NCBI GenBank assembly: GCA_007922305.1
Contig: ML677385.1
Span: forward strand, 2,130,566-2,194,565
DNA length: 64,000 nucleotides
From: Dermatemys mawii
Lineage: Eukaryota; Chordata; Testudines; Dermatemydidae
Direction of reading: 5' to 3'
The notes under the pieces are model-generated. The model was given only the letters and a program-made list of their open reading frames with translations, had not been told where the DNA came from and searched no databases. How positions within the stretch are numbered: position 1 is the first letter of the stretch; every line of letters begins with the position of its first letter. This document shows, piece by piece, positions 11,967-25,300 of this stretch. Position numbers and translations under genes: made by a program.

Positions 11967-12551
11967 CCACCAAACCCCACATCAGGCAATTCAATGTGGT
12001 TACAAGTTCATCACAGCTTCAGCGCAAACCAAGATCCTTTATACAAAAAAGGATTCTTTGATCTAGAGTGTTCCCAAGCAGGTAATTAGTACACAATGGG
12101 TCTCCCTCCCCAGAGCATACCATCAAAAGGTTTTGCATTCCCCTAATTTAAGGTATTTTCTAGAAAAATCCACTTTACATGTATTGTTCCAAAAAGCCCT
12201 GAATGAGACTGCAGTCATCTTGTCTGCTGCTAAAGAGATTCCATAAAATCTCACAATAGTACATAAAAAAAAAAATGCATTTCTAAGACACAATACATCT
12301 AAGGCATTAACCCTAATTCGGTAAGGTTTTAACTTAAAATTTCATTCAGGATAGCCGAGTATAGTGTCTGTCACAATCTACCTCAGGTCAAATCCTTCTT
12401 GCCTGGCACATAGCTGTAGTCATGTTGACAGCAGTGAACCTACATGCATGAGTAAGATATGCATGATTTACCCCTGCGGGTCAGCCTCTCACATTAAAGC
12501 TTCTATAGAAAAGTGAGGAAAACATGACTTCTTGTCATCTTGGTTTTAGAA

Positions 12552-12774
12552 CAGGGGTTCTCAAACTGTGGGTTGTGACCCCCTCAGGGGTGTCATGAGG
12601 TTATTACGTAGCAAGCAGTCGTGAGCTGTCAGCCTCCACCCCCAAACCTTACTTGGCCTCTAGCATTTATAATGGTGTTAAATATAAAAAGTGTTTTTAA
12701 TTTACAAGGGAGGAGGTCGCACTCAGAGGCTTGCTATGTGAAAGCGGTCATCTGTACAAAAGTTTGAGCCACTG
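12552..12774. mobile_element. short hAT (Charlie-like) element
   Basis: The ends are CAGGGGTTCTCAAACTGTGG and AAAGTTTGAGCCACTG. They are flanked by a perfect 8-bp duplication TTTTAGAA (12544-12551 and 12775-12782). It is non-coding and 223 bp long. Confidence 0.9.
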
Positions 12775-12917
12775 TTTTAGAAAAAGTAGGAAATTTGTTA
12801 TATTAAAAAAGGGATATATTTATTATATAAATAGGGAATTGTTATATAAAATACAGTAGTTAACTTCAAGATGTACCCATGAGAACACAGATAAACACTG
12901 ACACAGAGAGCCTTCAA

Positions 12918-13082
12918 TAACCGTAGCATTGGCGTGCTAAACCCAGGGCTGTGAATTCAGTCCTTGAGGGGGGCCATTTAGGGATCTGGGGCAGAAATCT
13001 GTGGGTGAGATTGTGGCCTGCGTTGTGCAGGTCAGACTAGATGATCATAATGGTCCCTTTCAACCTTAAAGTCTATGAGACC
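12918..13082 (+). mobile_element. tRNA-derived SINE with CR1-type tail (tortoise polIII SINE)
   Basis: The tRNA-like head GTAGCATTGGCGTGCTAAAC...CTGTGAATTCAGTCC resembles A and B boxes. It is followed by GCCATTTAGGGATCTGGGGC and a CR1-like tail, CAGACTAGATGATCATAATG then GTCTATGAGA. This design, a tRNA head plus the 3' end of PsCR1, is known from turtles and supports the species assignment. Confidence 0.85.
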
Positions 13083-13597
13083 GTACAACACGGGTTCAAT
13101 TTCCTAGCAACTGTCCAATCTAACTGAGCTCAGAACTTGGTTGGGGGAGGGGGGATTGGTTGTATTCATTGCACTGTATCTGTCCATAACAGTGAAATAT
13201 ACACAGATGGCTGAAGACAGGCAGTGTTAACACACAGTAGCAGCGAGAAGGGTAGGGATACATAGGCAGGTGGTAGACCTGGATGGGAGTGTGTAATAAG
13301 AAAAGTTTGGGAACCTCAGTTGCATGTTTCAGTGCTTATGTAAACTCTAAAAGGCTTGCCTCAAACTGTACATTTTAAAATGCTGAGGAAATTATGACAA
13401 ACTTGGTATTTCTTCAGCTTTTTCCTTCCAGATATTTATATATATGCCATGCATTTTCAGTGTAAGCCTCTTTTGTAACTTGGGGACTCACAAATAATGG
13501 CTCCAGCCTTGCAAATAGGACAGAAAAGCCCCTTTCCTCCATGAAGTTGACAAGTTGTACTAGTTATCACTGTAGTATCTAGGGACTAACCAAAAAC

Positions 13598-13695
13598 AGG
13601 GTTCCATGGTACTAAATGCTGCACAAACTGAGTAATAGGCAGTCCCTGCCTCACAGAGCTTACAGAAGGGCGGGGACAGGGAAAGAGATATATAA
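13598..13695 (+). repeat. interspersed repeat with GGTGCTGGGCACT core, copy 2
   Basis: CCATGGTACTAAATGCTGCA, then CAGTCCCTGCCTCACAGAGC and TTACAGAAGG, matches the shared core and downstream part of this family. Confidence 0.5.
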
Positions 13696-15770
13696 GCAGA
13701 GTGATGGTCAGCAAACAACTAAATGCCACTATTTATTTCGGTGCAACTTTGTGAGGAGCGGATGTGCCAAACACAAAGGGGCTGGGGGTGGGGGGGAAAG
13801 AGAATCCTTTCTTTACCTAGATCTAGTTGTATTGCTTTCCTGTCTGCTCTTCCCCCAGCCCCTATTAAATTAGCTCAGCAGTCCTACAGGAAATTCCAAT
13901 AAGCTACGTAAGTTATATAGTAACTTTACCTCACTGACCATGTCACTTACAATATTAACACCATTATTACATATCAGTATTCAGAGATGGCTTCTATCCA
14001 TCACAGGCTGGTCAAGAGGAATGACAGCACCAATAACTATACACCAGTAACAGCACCAATAACTGACACTAAAAACCATTATAAAATACAGCAAGTCATA
14101 GGACTGGAACTTTAAACCCACAATCCTCACACTGAACCAGACTTAAGGTAACTCTAGAATGCTAATCGTGGCAAGCAGCTTTCAAACTTGATTGTCTACA
14201 GCTGAGCCCCTACATTCATGTTCAGGCACCAACATAGGGCTTGATTTTCAGAAGCACTGAGATTCTGCAGCTCAGTAATGGAGCCAGGGAGAGCTCCGAC
14301 TGCTTAGCACCTCTGAAAAATCAGACCACTTCCTGTAGGGATTCAAATAATGGAGTTAGACTCCTAATTCTAGCCAAAACCCCTCTGGCTGTTTTTCCAA
14401 CCTGAAAATGAGAATATTTGCTTTATCTACATGGCACACTGAACATTGACTAGGGTACTGTACAGCACTTTGGAATATTGAGCATTAGAATGTACTATTA
14501 AGAGTATCAGCTGCACATTTACCTTCATTCCTGCAATCTCTGTCCTGATAGCACTGAATTTTAGTAATAGAACCACTTTATACTAAGATAGTACCCACAC
14601 ATCCCAAGCAGGATAAAAGCCCTATTCTACAGGGCACTGAACAGGTGGACAATCCTTCCCTGAGTGTCCAACATATGACAGTGATGTATCACTCCAGTAT
14701 TAATGGAAGCTTTGTCATGGCACAAAGCAGATTTCTAAAGCAATTTGGAAAGAAATCCAGATTAGATCTTTAAGATGAATTGAGTATATTTGCTGGGTCC
14801 AGGATAGTGCATATAATGCTTCCATTTTAAGTGGGACTTTCAAACGAAGTGTTCAAGAAAAAGCTTTTTAAAAAATTGATTTAACAGCAAAAAGCACAAT
14901 AAGTGATCCTGACTGTGGTCCCTACAATAAGAGCAATAGTATAATGCATTTTTAAGTGTGTTGTTTTAAGTAGTGTGTTCTGCTTTGTTCGTGAACAACA
15001 GCTAATACTCTAGAAATAAACTGAAGTGGCTTTCCTTCGTAGCTCACAAATCTTTTGTATATTAGTTGCATGCAAAGTTTTACTACTTAAAACTAAAAAG
15101 GCTCAGATCCCACAGTGACGAGCGATAAGTAACTGGATACATTTTCAATTAATAGTTTCTCATGTTTTTAATAAATCATACAGATTTACAATCCCATCTG
15201 AAGTACAGTATATTCCATGAAGACAAGTTGTGTCACATATAGTTTTCCTCTGCCGTTAAATAAACGTATGTGATGAAGTAACAACTGATGCCATAAGATT
15301 CTCTCAACTGTTAGTCAAGATTTTTATTTCTTAGCTATTGTCAAATGAAACTTCTGTTGCAAAAAGTGGAACACACAAGAAAGTATTGCACTGGGTCCTC
15401 TGAAACCATTTCTACAGATAAGCTGAAAAATCAGAATCCAGCAAACCAGTCTTCTTCACATGGTGTTGGGGTTTGGTTGACACCTTTTGCTGCTTTACAG
15501 TATGTAAAAATCTATTCTCATGCTGCTTCTGGTGAGAGTTTCTTCTGAGTAAATAGTGCTGGATTAAGTACCAACACAGAATTCGTTAACAATCTGTAGT
15601 TTAAGCATAAAAATAAATTGGCAAAGGCCTGCCAGTTACAGCTTTATATATTGTATTTAAAAAAAAATTTCAAAAGACAAATTTTTCAGGATTATCATTT
15701 TCTAGGCTGCCATATTAAGCTAATTAAAACAAAAACTAAAATACTTGGTGTCAACTTCTAATTAGCACAC
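13696..15770. other. intergenic sequence beyond the WDR4 3' end
   Basis: No exon or RNA gene was seen. A segment at about 14235-14335 (GATTTTCAGAAGCACTGAGA ... AGCACCTCTGAAAAATCAGA) is imperfectly palindromic. It resembles the short repeat at about 16595-16690. Confidence 0.4.
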
Positions 15771-15776
15771 TTTATT
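15771..15776 (-). terminator. WDR4: candidate WDR4 poly(A) signal AATAAA
   Basis: The first AATAAA on the minus strand after the WDR4 stop codon lies about 395 nt downstream and is followed by a GTGTGC element. A second AATAAA at 15323-15328 could give a longer 3' UTR. Which one is used cannot be told from sequence. Confidence 0.4.
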
Positions 15777-16169
15777 TTGGAAACCAGCCCTAATGTAGGT
15801 TATACGTGGAGTCCAGTAAATAAGACCAATCCCATTCTCCCAGTAAAGCACTATCTCAATATGAAAATATTGTGCTTCAGATTACTAATACAGCATCACC
15901 AGCACTAACTTTTTAAACTGCTTGGATAGAACAAATGTCAAGGAACAATATATACAATAAATGTAATATCTGTCACAAGCAGGATATTGTCACTACAAGA
16001 CAATTAACCTGATTGGTTAAAGCCATTCCTTGACATACAAACTGAATGCTGATGTTTGTCATTCACTTTGCTTAAAAAAAAAAAATATAAAAAAAATCAG
16101 TGCCTAGATCGGTTTCTTTCAATGTTGTAGAAGTTACAAGCAAATGGTGCCGTTAATGGTTAGTAATGG

Positions 16170-16345
16170 TTAGGGTGATTCTCCTGTTCTGATCTTTTTA
16201 GTTTGTCTATTAGATTCATGCTGCAGCTCTTTTCTTTTCTTTTGCTGCTGCTGTAGTCTTTCTTCTTTCTTTTGTAGATAAATAGCCATGTTGTCGAATG
16301 AGGCCTTGTAAAGACTGCTGTAGCAACTTTCTGTCCCAACAGAAC
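16170..16345 (-). CDS. WDR4: WDR4 coding exon 11 (terminal)
   Basis: The acceptor is TTCTGCCACAG. It encodes [35 protein letters not shown], and ends [13 protein letters not shown]. The human tail has the same KKEERLQQQ helix and ends near KKMRPGEA. Confidence 0.96.
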
Positions 16346-19300
16346 CTGTGGCAGAAAAAAACAGGACAATGTGGATGCTTTGAGCACTATTCCCAACTAC
16401 TACTTGCACTGAAATTTTAAACAAAATATTCCTGACTCCTGCACTATAATTCTAGACATCTTAATACACAACATTTTTTTTTCTGTGTAAATACGGTGAG
16501 GCACTCACAAGTATCACTACTACACTCATACATACTAATGCCAAGATTTTTAACAGATTAAAGTTAGAATTTGAAATCCATATTTATGCCTGACTTTTCA
16601 AGAGTACTGAGCACCCAACAGCTCACGCTGACATCAATGAGGGTCAAGGAGCATAGAAAAATTCTAACTCTAGGCTTCTATTCTTGAAAATCTTGGTCTT
16701 GGTAATATCACTAAAGACCCCCTTGGAGTTCATTAAAGAACCTGAATTATTCCATAATGCTGAAACATTGCATGGGCTCTAGTTAGAGTAGTGTGTTTAA
16801 CAGGAAAAAGAGGGCTATAAATGAGTACACAATCAAGTTATATCAATTGTAATTTCCACTGGACTGGATTATGTTAAGGGTTTGCAGAATCTCCTTTCAG
16901 GAGAAATAGTTTATTCAACTAAGGTTTAAGTATTCAATTTCTGCTTCTAAAATCTTAGGTTACAAGAGGTCTTACAATTTCTATGATCACCAGCTGTCTA
17001 AGGGAGGAAGCAACACAAGCAATCTTATTGTTTTCTCAAGTAGGGTATGTACCTTTTTTCATAATCTGTAAAAGCACTAATTACATAGTTGAAATAGGTG
17101 CTCATCAACTGAGCCTCTCGTTAATTAGCTAGAATAATCACTATGCTCTGAATAGTCCTCCTTTCCCAGCTGCAGATACCCATAGATTATTCTAATACAT
17201 TATGGTAATTAGTGATGCTGGAAAGTAACTCTCAGAATTGACTTGTTTTCCACTATATTTCTGTATTATTCATTCTCACTCAGGACCCTGCTTATAAATC
17301 GATATACCTTCAAATATCTGAGCTGTGTAACACACAAGCATTACAAACACACTCCCTTCTAATGGATGCAGAAATCTACCTTCAAAGAATGAGCCCAATT
17401 TTAATGGAAATGGCATACAGAAAATACTCTCTAGATTAGACATTAAAGCTATTAAATTTAATTTTCCAGCAACTCTGCCAACTTACATTAGCTGATAATT
17501 TTTCTGCATATATAATGGCCCTCTAAGGATGAAGGTTAGGGTTTCTTTTCCTTCTTTTAAAACAAGCTTTATAACATCCTAGCGTGAGTTAAGCCACACC
17601 TGACTATATAACAAGACATCCACTGACTCCTACCCCATCTAGACTTAGGTATTCTAATTAAGTTTGTTTAAAAATCCTGGTTCCTGCAGGCTAACTAGAA
17701 AAGGCATTTTTCTAGAAAAACCAAGTGCAAAAACCAAAAAACCTCCACCAGAATAGCTGCTTAATATTTTCATTTAGAGGTACAACACAAAGGTGGCAGG
17801 GAAAGCTTCCCTGTACTGTCTTTGCAAAGTGCTTTAACTTAAACATTCAAGGGCTGCCTTTAAGCTGAAGGAATAGTTCAGCATTGGTGGCTACTCCATC
17901 CTTGCTATTTCCACTGAAATTGCCAATACAGGTGTCCATTATGTGGGCAGTTTGCATGAGCTCAAGCCCCACTAGCACAAGTCTGTCTACTCAGACTGAT
18001 AGGCTCACTCCCAACTTCAGTGTATACCATGGATCGGCAATCTTGGCACACAGTCTTCCCCAGGGTAAGCATTCTTGGCGGGCCCGGCCGGTTTGTTTAC
18101 CTGCCACATCTGCAGGTTCGGCCAATACTAAAGCATGGTACTGGCCGCCGCTTCCCGCAGCCCCCATTGGACCGGAGCAGCGAACCGCAGCCAGTGGGAG
18201 CCACAATCTGCCAAACCTGCGGATGCAGCAGGTAAACAAACTGGCCGGGGGTGCTTACCCTGGGGAGGACCGCATGCCAAGGTTGCCGATCCCTGTTGTA
18301 GACATACCTAAGCAATCTGTCCATAGCCCGAAGGAGAGCCACGAACAGAACGCTGATCTGACTACTTCCCTTGTGCTTTAACCTCTGTAACACGTTCTCT
18401 GGCCCTTTTGACAAAGTTGCTCACCTTCAAACATTGTCCAGTTGTCTTGCAGGTATTTTGACATTTTCATTAATCCTGTGTCATCAGTAACAGGCTGTGA
18501 AAGAAAAGAACAGCTATTCACTACACTCCTCAGTAGCAATCGTACAAAGCACATTACACTGACCAGCACACTGAGAAATGAAAAGCCTCAGCTGAGGACC
18601 ATGAAGAAAGGGAGATTTAACGGAACACCTTTCCCTTCCACAAACTCATCACTGAGGTCAGGTCTGGGGTCACCATGTTCTACCTAAGGCAGGCTAGGAA
18701 ACAGAGCTTGCCCAAGGATTTGAAGGAAAAATGGGAATCAATGTTCTGGAAATCAACAAGGTACAGAAATAGCTTGGGGAAGAGATGAAGGTCCAAGAAC
18801 ACTCCCATGAAACAAATGTAAAATGAAAACATTCCATTCTATCCCACTCCTCTTAGATTTATAAGGGTGGTGAATTTATTGTCTGGAAATCTAATGCCTA
18901 CTATAGGGAATCTGATAGCTCACATTTCAGCTTTGGTGACTCAGTTATCAATGGAATAACAACAGATACTAACAACCAGGCCACCGCTGTTTCTTCTCTC
19001 CTCACAGAGGTTCTTTTTGAGAGGGGGACAGAAAAGGGTGGGCAGGGAGCATTTTCCTCCATGCTTTACACTCCCCTTTAGCTCCCTCTTCTTGAAGGCC
19101 ACTAGCAGAATCTAAACCTTCCCACCAAAAGCACTTTAGCAATGGAGTTAGCACATTTCTCACTGAGAGGGATTGAGGCTAGCCCGTTTTCCTAAGCTGC
19201 AGCACTATGTCAGCGCATCACACTCTACAGGAAGAGTGTCAGCTTCCCCACGGAAGAGTCAATTGGCTGCTGGGCAAGGTTAAGGTGGTAGAATATGACT

Positions 19301-22300
19301 AGTACAGCTGCTCAGACTACTAGTTGGAAAGTTGAGTGTCTCATACTCTTCAGTCAGGCAGCTCCTCTTGCTGCTCCCTTTTGAAATCCCTCATCTCAGC
19401 AAGTCTTCATCACCAGCCAGTTAGGAGGGAAGCAGTTTTTCAAAACCAAAGAGGAGTGTGAGCTCTCACTGGGATTTTGAGAGGAGGAGGAGGAGGAGCT
19501 GTATTCCCCTATGCTCCCTTTTAAATTAACCACAGGGTTAGGATAAGATGATGTGGGGAGCTGCAGAGGGCCCCCACCCAGAAAAAAAGTCTGAGAAGGT
19601 ACAAATTTGAGAGGTGTGTACAGGATTTATTTTTTTTTTTAATTGAGTGACATTCGTATTTAAGAGCAGAGACACTAGTTTAAACCAGGTTTAAGGCTGC
19701 CAACCATTGTGCAGGTACCTCAATCCTGACCCTTCTAGGTCAGACCTAGGTATCTCCTGAGCTGAGACTGCCAGTCATGCTAAATCCTGTTTTTTGCACA
19801 AATGAGGGAAGTAGGATGAGCCCATCTCAGCCAGAGCTATAATGCAGTAAAGCAATTGTGCCATGTAATTTCCAGTCAATTATTTTGTCTTTTGATGAGG
19901 GGACTGGAGCAGACACAAAATATTGGCAGTTGTATCAGAGTACATCTAACCTGCCAATCTCCGTCCACAGGCCTGTAGAGTAGAAGCGGGGCTGTATTGT
20001 CCTCCTGAAGTATCCAGAGCCCACCTGTCTCCTCAAATGCAATGTCCCAGCCTTTATGCTCCAAAGAGATTTGGTGTCTGTAATTTAATAGCTGGGCAGC
20101 AGCATCAAACTGGAAGATGTAAACTGTGGGAATACTTTAAACAGAAATAAAATGGAATTACCATCATCACACCAGCCTGGGGCGATCACTTGTACACACT
20201 AAATTGCATCTACTCACTCCAGAATTAGTACCGGAGCAAAATCAGCAGCATTTCAAGTACAACTTTAAAAAAAGAAACCGACTCCCCAACCCTTAAAGCT
20301 ACTTCATTTACAACTCCAGAGGCGAAACTAAATTGCAGATATCGCAGAATTTAATATTTCTTTCCAAATGTTACACTGAAGAAAAATCATTCTGAATGTT
20401 TTTTTCCCCAAAGTTAGACTATTTTAAAAGGAATATTAGCAAAAATAATAAGCCACATGCTACTACAGATTATTTTTTCGTAATCAGATGCATTGTTTCA
20501 CAGTGCAATTTACATTAGAGTTCACAGCTTGAAGGGTAATTAAAGAGCATAAGCAAAAATACAACGGGGTAAGGAGTGAGAGGGGGAGAGAGCATGCAAC
20601 TAAGGAGGACCAAGAAAATGGGCTCTGCACTGGGGCTGGTGTGCAATGGGGAGACCCAATATCTATTCCCCCGCATCCATGATCCACACCTACAAAGCTT
20701 CCTGAGATCTGTTAAGCTCAGCAGCAGGTGTCTCAGTTCAGTTCATAGGAACAAGACTCCCCGGCTGGCAAACAAGAGGTTCACCAAAGGGAGAAAGTGC
20801 CTACCCGGTGGAGCTCCCAGCTTCACAGCACAGGCAACTTAAGATGCTGTTCTCCTTCTCACCATACCCAAGCCTGTGGTGTCAAAATGGAACTCATTTT
20901 GCTTGGCTTAACAGGTCACAAGAGCCTGGGAGCTGGGTTCATCAGCTACTCCCTGACCCCATTGCTCACTAGTATTCTACTGCTTGGCAAAGCCCATAAT
21001 TAGCCTTGGGCCCAATGGGCAGCACAGTCCCTTAGCTGTGGCTCTTAATGGTCTTTTACACTGGTATTTCTGGTGACTTTCATTGACTCCTGATCTAGAG
21101 CACTGTAAAGACTGGACTCAGACTGAAAGAATCTGGTCTTTGAGCGCTGTTCCACTGCGCCCTGAACTCAAGAGGACTAGCGTATATAAGGACTTTATAA
21201 AACACTGCAAGAGTTTACTGACCCAAACAATTTTCGAGCCACCTCTGTTTGAACTGATACTATGGGCTCTCACGATCCTCATGCTAAATCCACTGACATG
21301 CCCATGATGAAACCCATCCTTTAAGATTCCACAACAGGACAGCCACTTTAAATTTAGAGAAAGTCAAACTCCCAGTCATGGATGTCTCACCGTCCCCTGC
21401 CCTTTCTTGAAATAGCTATAATTTTAGCAACCGTTTCCCTTTATTCTTACCAGTCACATAAAATGGCAATGTAATTTCCTTGACAACAATAGGCTATTCT
21501 TGACACGGTGTATTTCTGACAGGAGGGAAAAAACATGTAATTATAACCTTAAACACTTAGGGGAGACATTTAGGTTTAATTTAGGCACTTAATCTATGGA
21601 ACTTAATAGGGATTTCTATTTTAAAAAGTAATTTAGTCAAATTTAAGTGAATATCTTGACAGTAGTCCTTTCCCCCCAAAATATCATATTTTTGTCTTCT
21701 GTGCCCCCCTCCCAAGTGGTCAGCATAACTTTCTGAATAATTTAACCAGACATGAAGTCAGCACAGAGCCTACTGAGAGACTCACAGTAACTAAACAAGC
21801 AGGCACAGCCTAAAGGAGATGACATCATCATTTTAGCCTTTAAGGACTGTGAATTATTGGGAAAATATTCACATATTTTAAGCGTCCTTAGCCAGAATGC
21901 CACACTATTGGTTTATAGGTTACATATAACAGGAAGATGGTGGCCACCATGTCTGGTGTAAAAAGCGAATGCAGTGATGTGTAGCTAATATTTTTGTAAA
22001 GTGATTTCAATTTCACCCTTTGATAAACCGGCTTCTAGTGGGACGTGTGCTGTAAAGAAGAAGGTGTGTGTGTGGGGAGAAATGGCTCATTTCAGCAGAA
22101 GCACTAATAACCCAGGAGGGATGTAGCTTTGCTGGTAAAAGCTATTAAACTCCTTTGCTGGAAATATGGTACTTCATGCCCCAAAACTACTGAATATACT
22201 GTCTGTGGAGCATAGCACTAGTTTGATTTGAGGGTGGACAGTAATGAAGAACCTGTTAAGAAGGAAGGAAGGAAGGAAAGTCTGCAAGGATTCTGCCTAG

Positions 22301-25300
22301 GTTATTTTTTTTTAAGCACCCATGACTGCAAAGGCAAAAACTTCCTCTTATGATTTTTAAAAGCCCTGGAGATGTCATCTCTGGAAGGAATAGTTTCCCT
22401 ATTCAGAGGACAGGGAATAGCTGAGCTCCAGCAGAACAGGGAAATGATTCCAATACTTCCTTCACTATGCTGGCAACATTATTAAAGGGTTTTTTCAGCA
22501 CCTCTGCTGGCACAACACTGGGTGAATGGTCAGTCACTGCACAAAGTCCCTAATTAACCACAGCTGTGAGTTCAATTCAGGAGCAACCCCAGGATTCCTG
22601 CTTCTTCAGCTGGCTGTTCTGGAGTGCAGGCAGTTTCCCAGGACTAATGTTTGGACATGTAATCTGGGGAGGAAGCAACGGCTGCACTGCTTTTCAACAC
22701 CCTGGATAGCGAGTGTAATGCAAGATGGTAACCCCTCTTGCCCAGGGAATCAGATTCATGTAGGTTTGGTTTATAAGCCCCAAGCTACAACAATAGAGAG
22801 ACACGAACAACAGGAAAGAAGGTTACACAGTGGCTTCCATCCATATCTACACCCCACTAGTAGCATAAAATATCAATTACAGAGCAGAAAAATGCATTGT
22901 GCAACATCACCTCTAAGCGGAGAATAAAAACCAGGCAGCGTGTACTTTCCTCCTCTAATCATCTGTTTTAACATGAGGGAAACATTTTCTAAAAGTCACT
23001 ATCAACAGAGAAATAAATTTCAGAGCACTTGAGAGCAGATGGGATTGGTCTGTTGCTACTCTGCAGAAACAATTACTCCATGTTTACAGAGGGGATCCTG
23101 TCTTTCTATACAATACATGAATATTAAATCACTCAAGGTTTAAGATATAGAAGAAGGTAAGGGTGAAGCATTTGATGAGAGTGTTACTGCAGCTACTAAG
23201 AAGAGCTCCACAGTTGGGTAAAAATAACTATTTACAGTAGGATTCTATAGAACTGATGGCTTTCCTTGTTGACAAACAGCAGCAGTTTTTTAAATCTCTA
23301 GAGAGTCCAAAGTTGTATTCTATATCTCCTACAGCATCAACACCTATCAGACGATTTGTGGCATAAGTGATGCTAACAGACAGAATAGACAGGGTACACT
23401 TGTAGGTACAGGAGGGACACTGGTATTAAATAGCCAGCAGCACAGTTCAACTCTTAAATTGTCAGTTTGACAGGGTTTCTTTATGGATGTGAAAGGAGAC
23501 CTAGTAACTTATTTAATTGTGGAATAAAATGCAAGCTCTCAAACATTTATTTATTTTTTTTATTAAGCAAGCCCACAGACCACTAAACCTAGTAAAAAGA
23601 TAATACTAACAAAACAATTCATGGTAAACAGGTGTCACTCTTTTTACTTCAGCCAGCCATCACCTTAAAATTAACCTTTGATGTTGTTAGAAGCAGTGAC
23701 CCTGTGAAACACACTAGAAGTATCCGGGTAGACTTGCACAATTTCTTTTTGAGCTTTAGACAAGTGGATCAGATCAGGTGAACATCCTGGATTTCTAAGG
23801 TGATCTAGTCCATGCCCACTCTACTGTGGGATTTGTTCCCCATCATCAGCTAAAATGACTACTCCAGAGACCAGCAATACATCCCTTCAGCACAACTATA
23901 TGTTGTGTATTTGGCCTGACGGATAGTGAAAACAAATCAATTCTTCTGCTCATATGCACTGTCATTACAATGAAGCATGATTATAAAAGACAAAAATCAA
24001 GTCACTCATCTCACAAGCTTCAGTGAACTCACAGTGGGCAAATAGCAAAAATCATAAAATGCCAGATGAAGCAGCAGAAAAAACAAGGACATCCCATCTG
24101 AGCTCTCTTGTAATCTAAGCCAATGGTAGCTAATGTACTAGCTACAGACTGCAAAGAGCTGATGGGAAAAGCACACTCTAAAGAAAAAGGCAAGAGTAAG
24201 TGAGACCATTCCTTTACACAATACTACCAAGTATGGCTCAAAGATAGTCATGATCCTCTGAACCTGTTACCTCCATGAGATAGGGAAATACCACAAATGG
24301 CAAAGTTACAGCAGTGACTTCTTCAGTACTTCTGGCACTGAATGCCATACCAAACTTCTGAAGCATGGGCTCTCCTTCGGTCCTCAGTCATGGACTAACA
24401 ATAGAGAACACATTCTCTATGAGAATGAATTGTTTGAATGTTGAGAATCTGCAGGTGAGGAGTTTAATATCAATGTATTCACTGATGGCCATGCACTCAC
24501 CAAAACCAAAAGATTTGGTATGTTAGCAATATAGTATATTGATGGCTGTGATGTTCTACTGAGAGTAGCAGACAAAAAATGTCTGGTTTGATGAGTACAT
24601 TAGCATATATAATTAAAGCAACAATACAGCAATATTTGAAACCACCAACTTTGAAAGCTAATTGACAGACTCCATCATCCCTTAAGCCTGGACCCAATCC
24701 AATGCTAGCTTTTTAGAGGAGATGGAAAAAAGGCTACTTCATTTGTGAGAATTTGTAATAAGCAGAGGTCTCAGATTCAAGAAAAAGCTCAACCTGAAGT
24801 GATGATGGCTTCCAAGAACCCCATCTGGATGTTGACAATGTTTATTTTTCCATGCAAACTGTATAGTAGAATTGTAAAATAGTGCTGGCTTCCAATGATA
24901 TAGCTGACATATTGAAGATAAGCTTTTTTCTTGGTGGGAGAGAAATTGAGAATAGATTCCTGGTACCTTAATGAAATGTAAATGTGCTCTATTCCAAGCT
25001 TCTCTCAGCCCATGAGGAGCAACTTACTCAAGTGACATCACATGAGGTGACAGCAAGAATCTTTTATGCAAACCCTTTAAAGAGAGCCTAGCAATCAGCT
25101 GTGGGGAGAAGGTGAAGAATGCCTTCTCCAACTGAAATTATAGGGGACTATTAGCAATGCAGAATGGAATACTTCACTTGGATTCTAGCCTGGACACTGG
25201 GGTAAGCATGCCCTAGGAGTAAACGGCCGAAAGTGGCCAAACCCTTTCAAGTTTTATCCTAAAGTCACTTTCTAGAAATCCATGCCTAACACTAGACTGG

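Noticed and set aside
12918..12980. A functional tRNA gene from the A/B-box-like head
   Set aside because: It has no cloverleaf or acceptor stem and runs into a CR1-type tail, so it is a SINE.
1..15000. Exons of PDE9A on the left, or of PKNOX1 at the right end
   Set aside because: Human synteny predicts them nearby, but I found no matching peptide in any frame within the window.
17884..18414. 165-codon plus-strand and 105-codon minus-strand frames
   Set aside because: They fall on a palindromic hAT-like element, and the minus frame also overlaps WDR4 intron 10.
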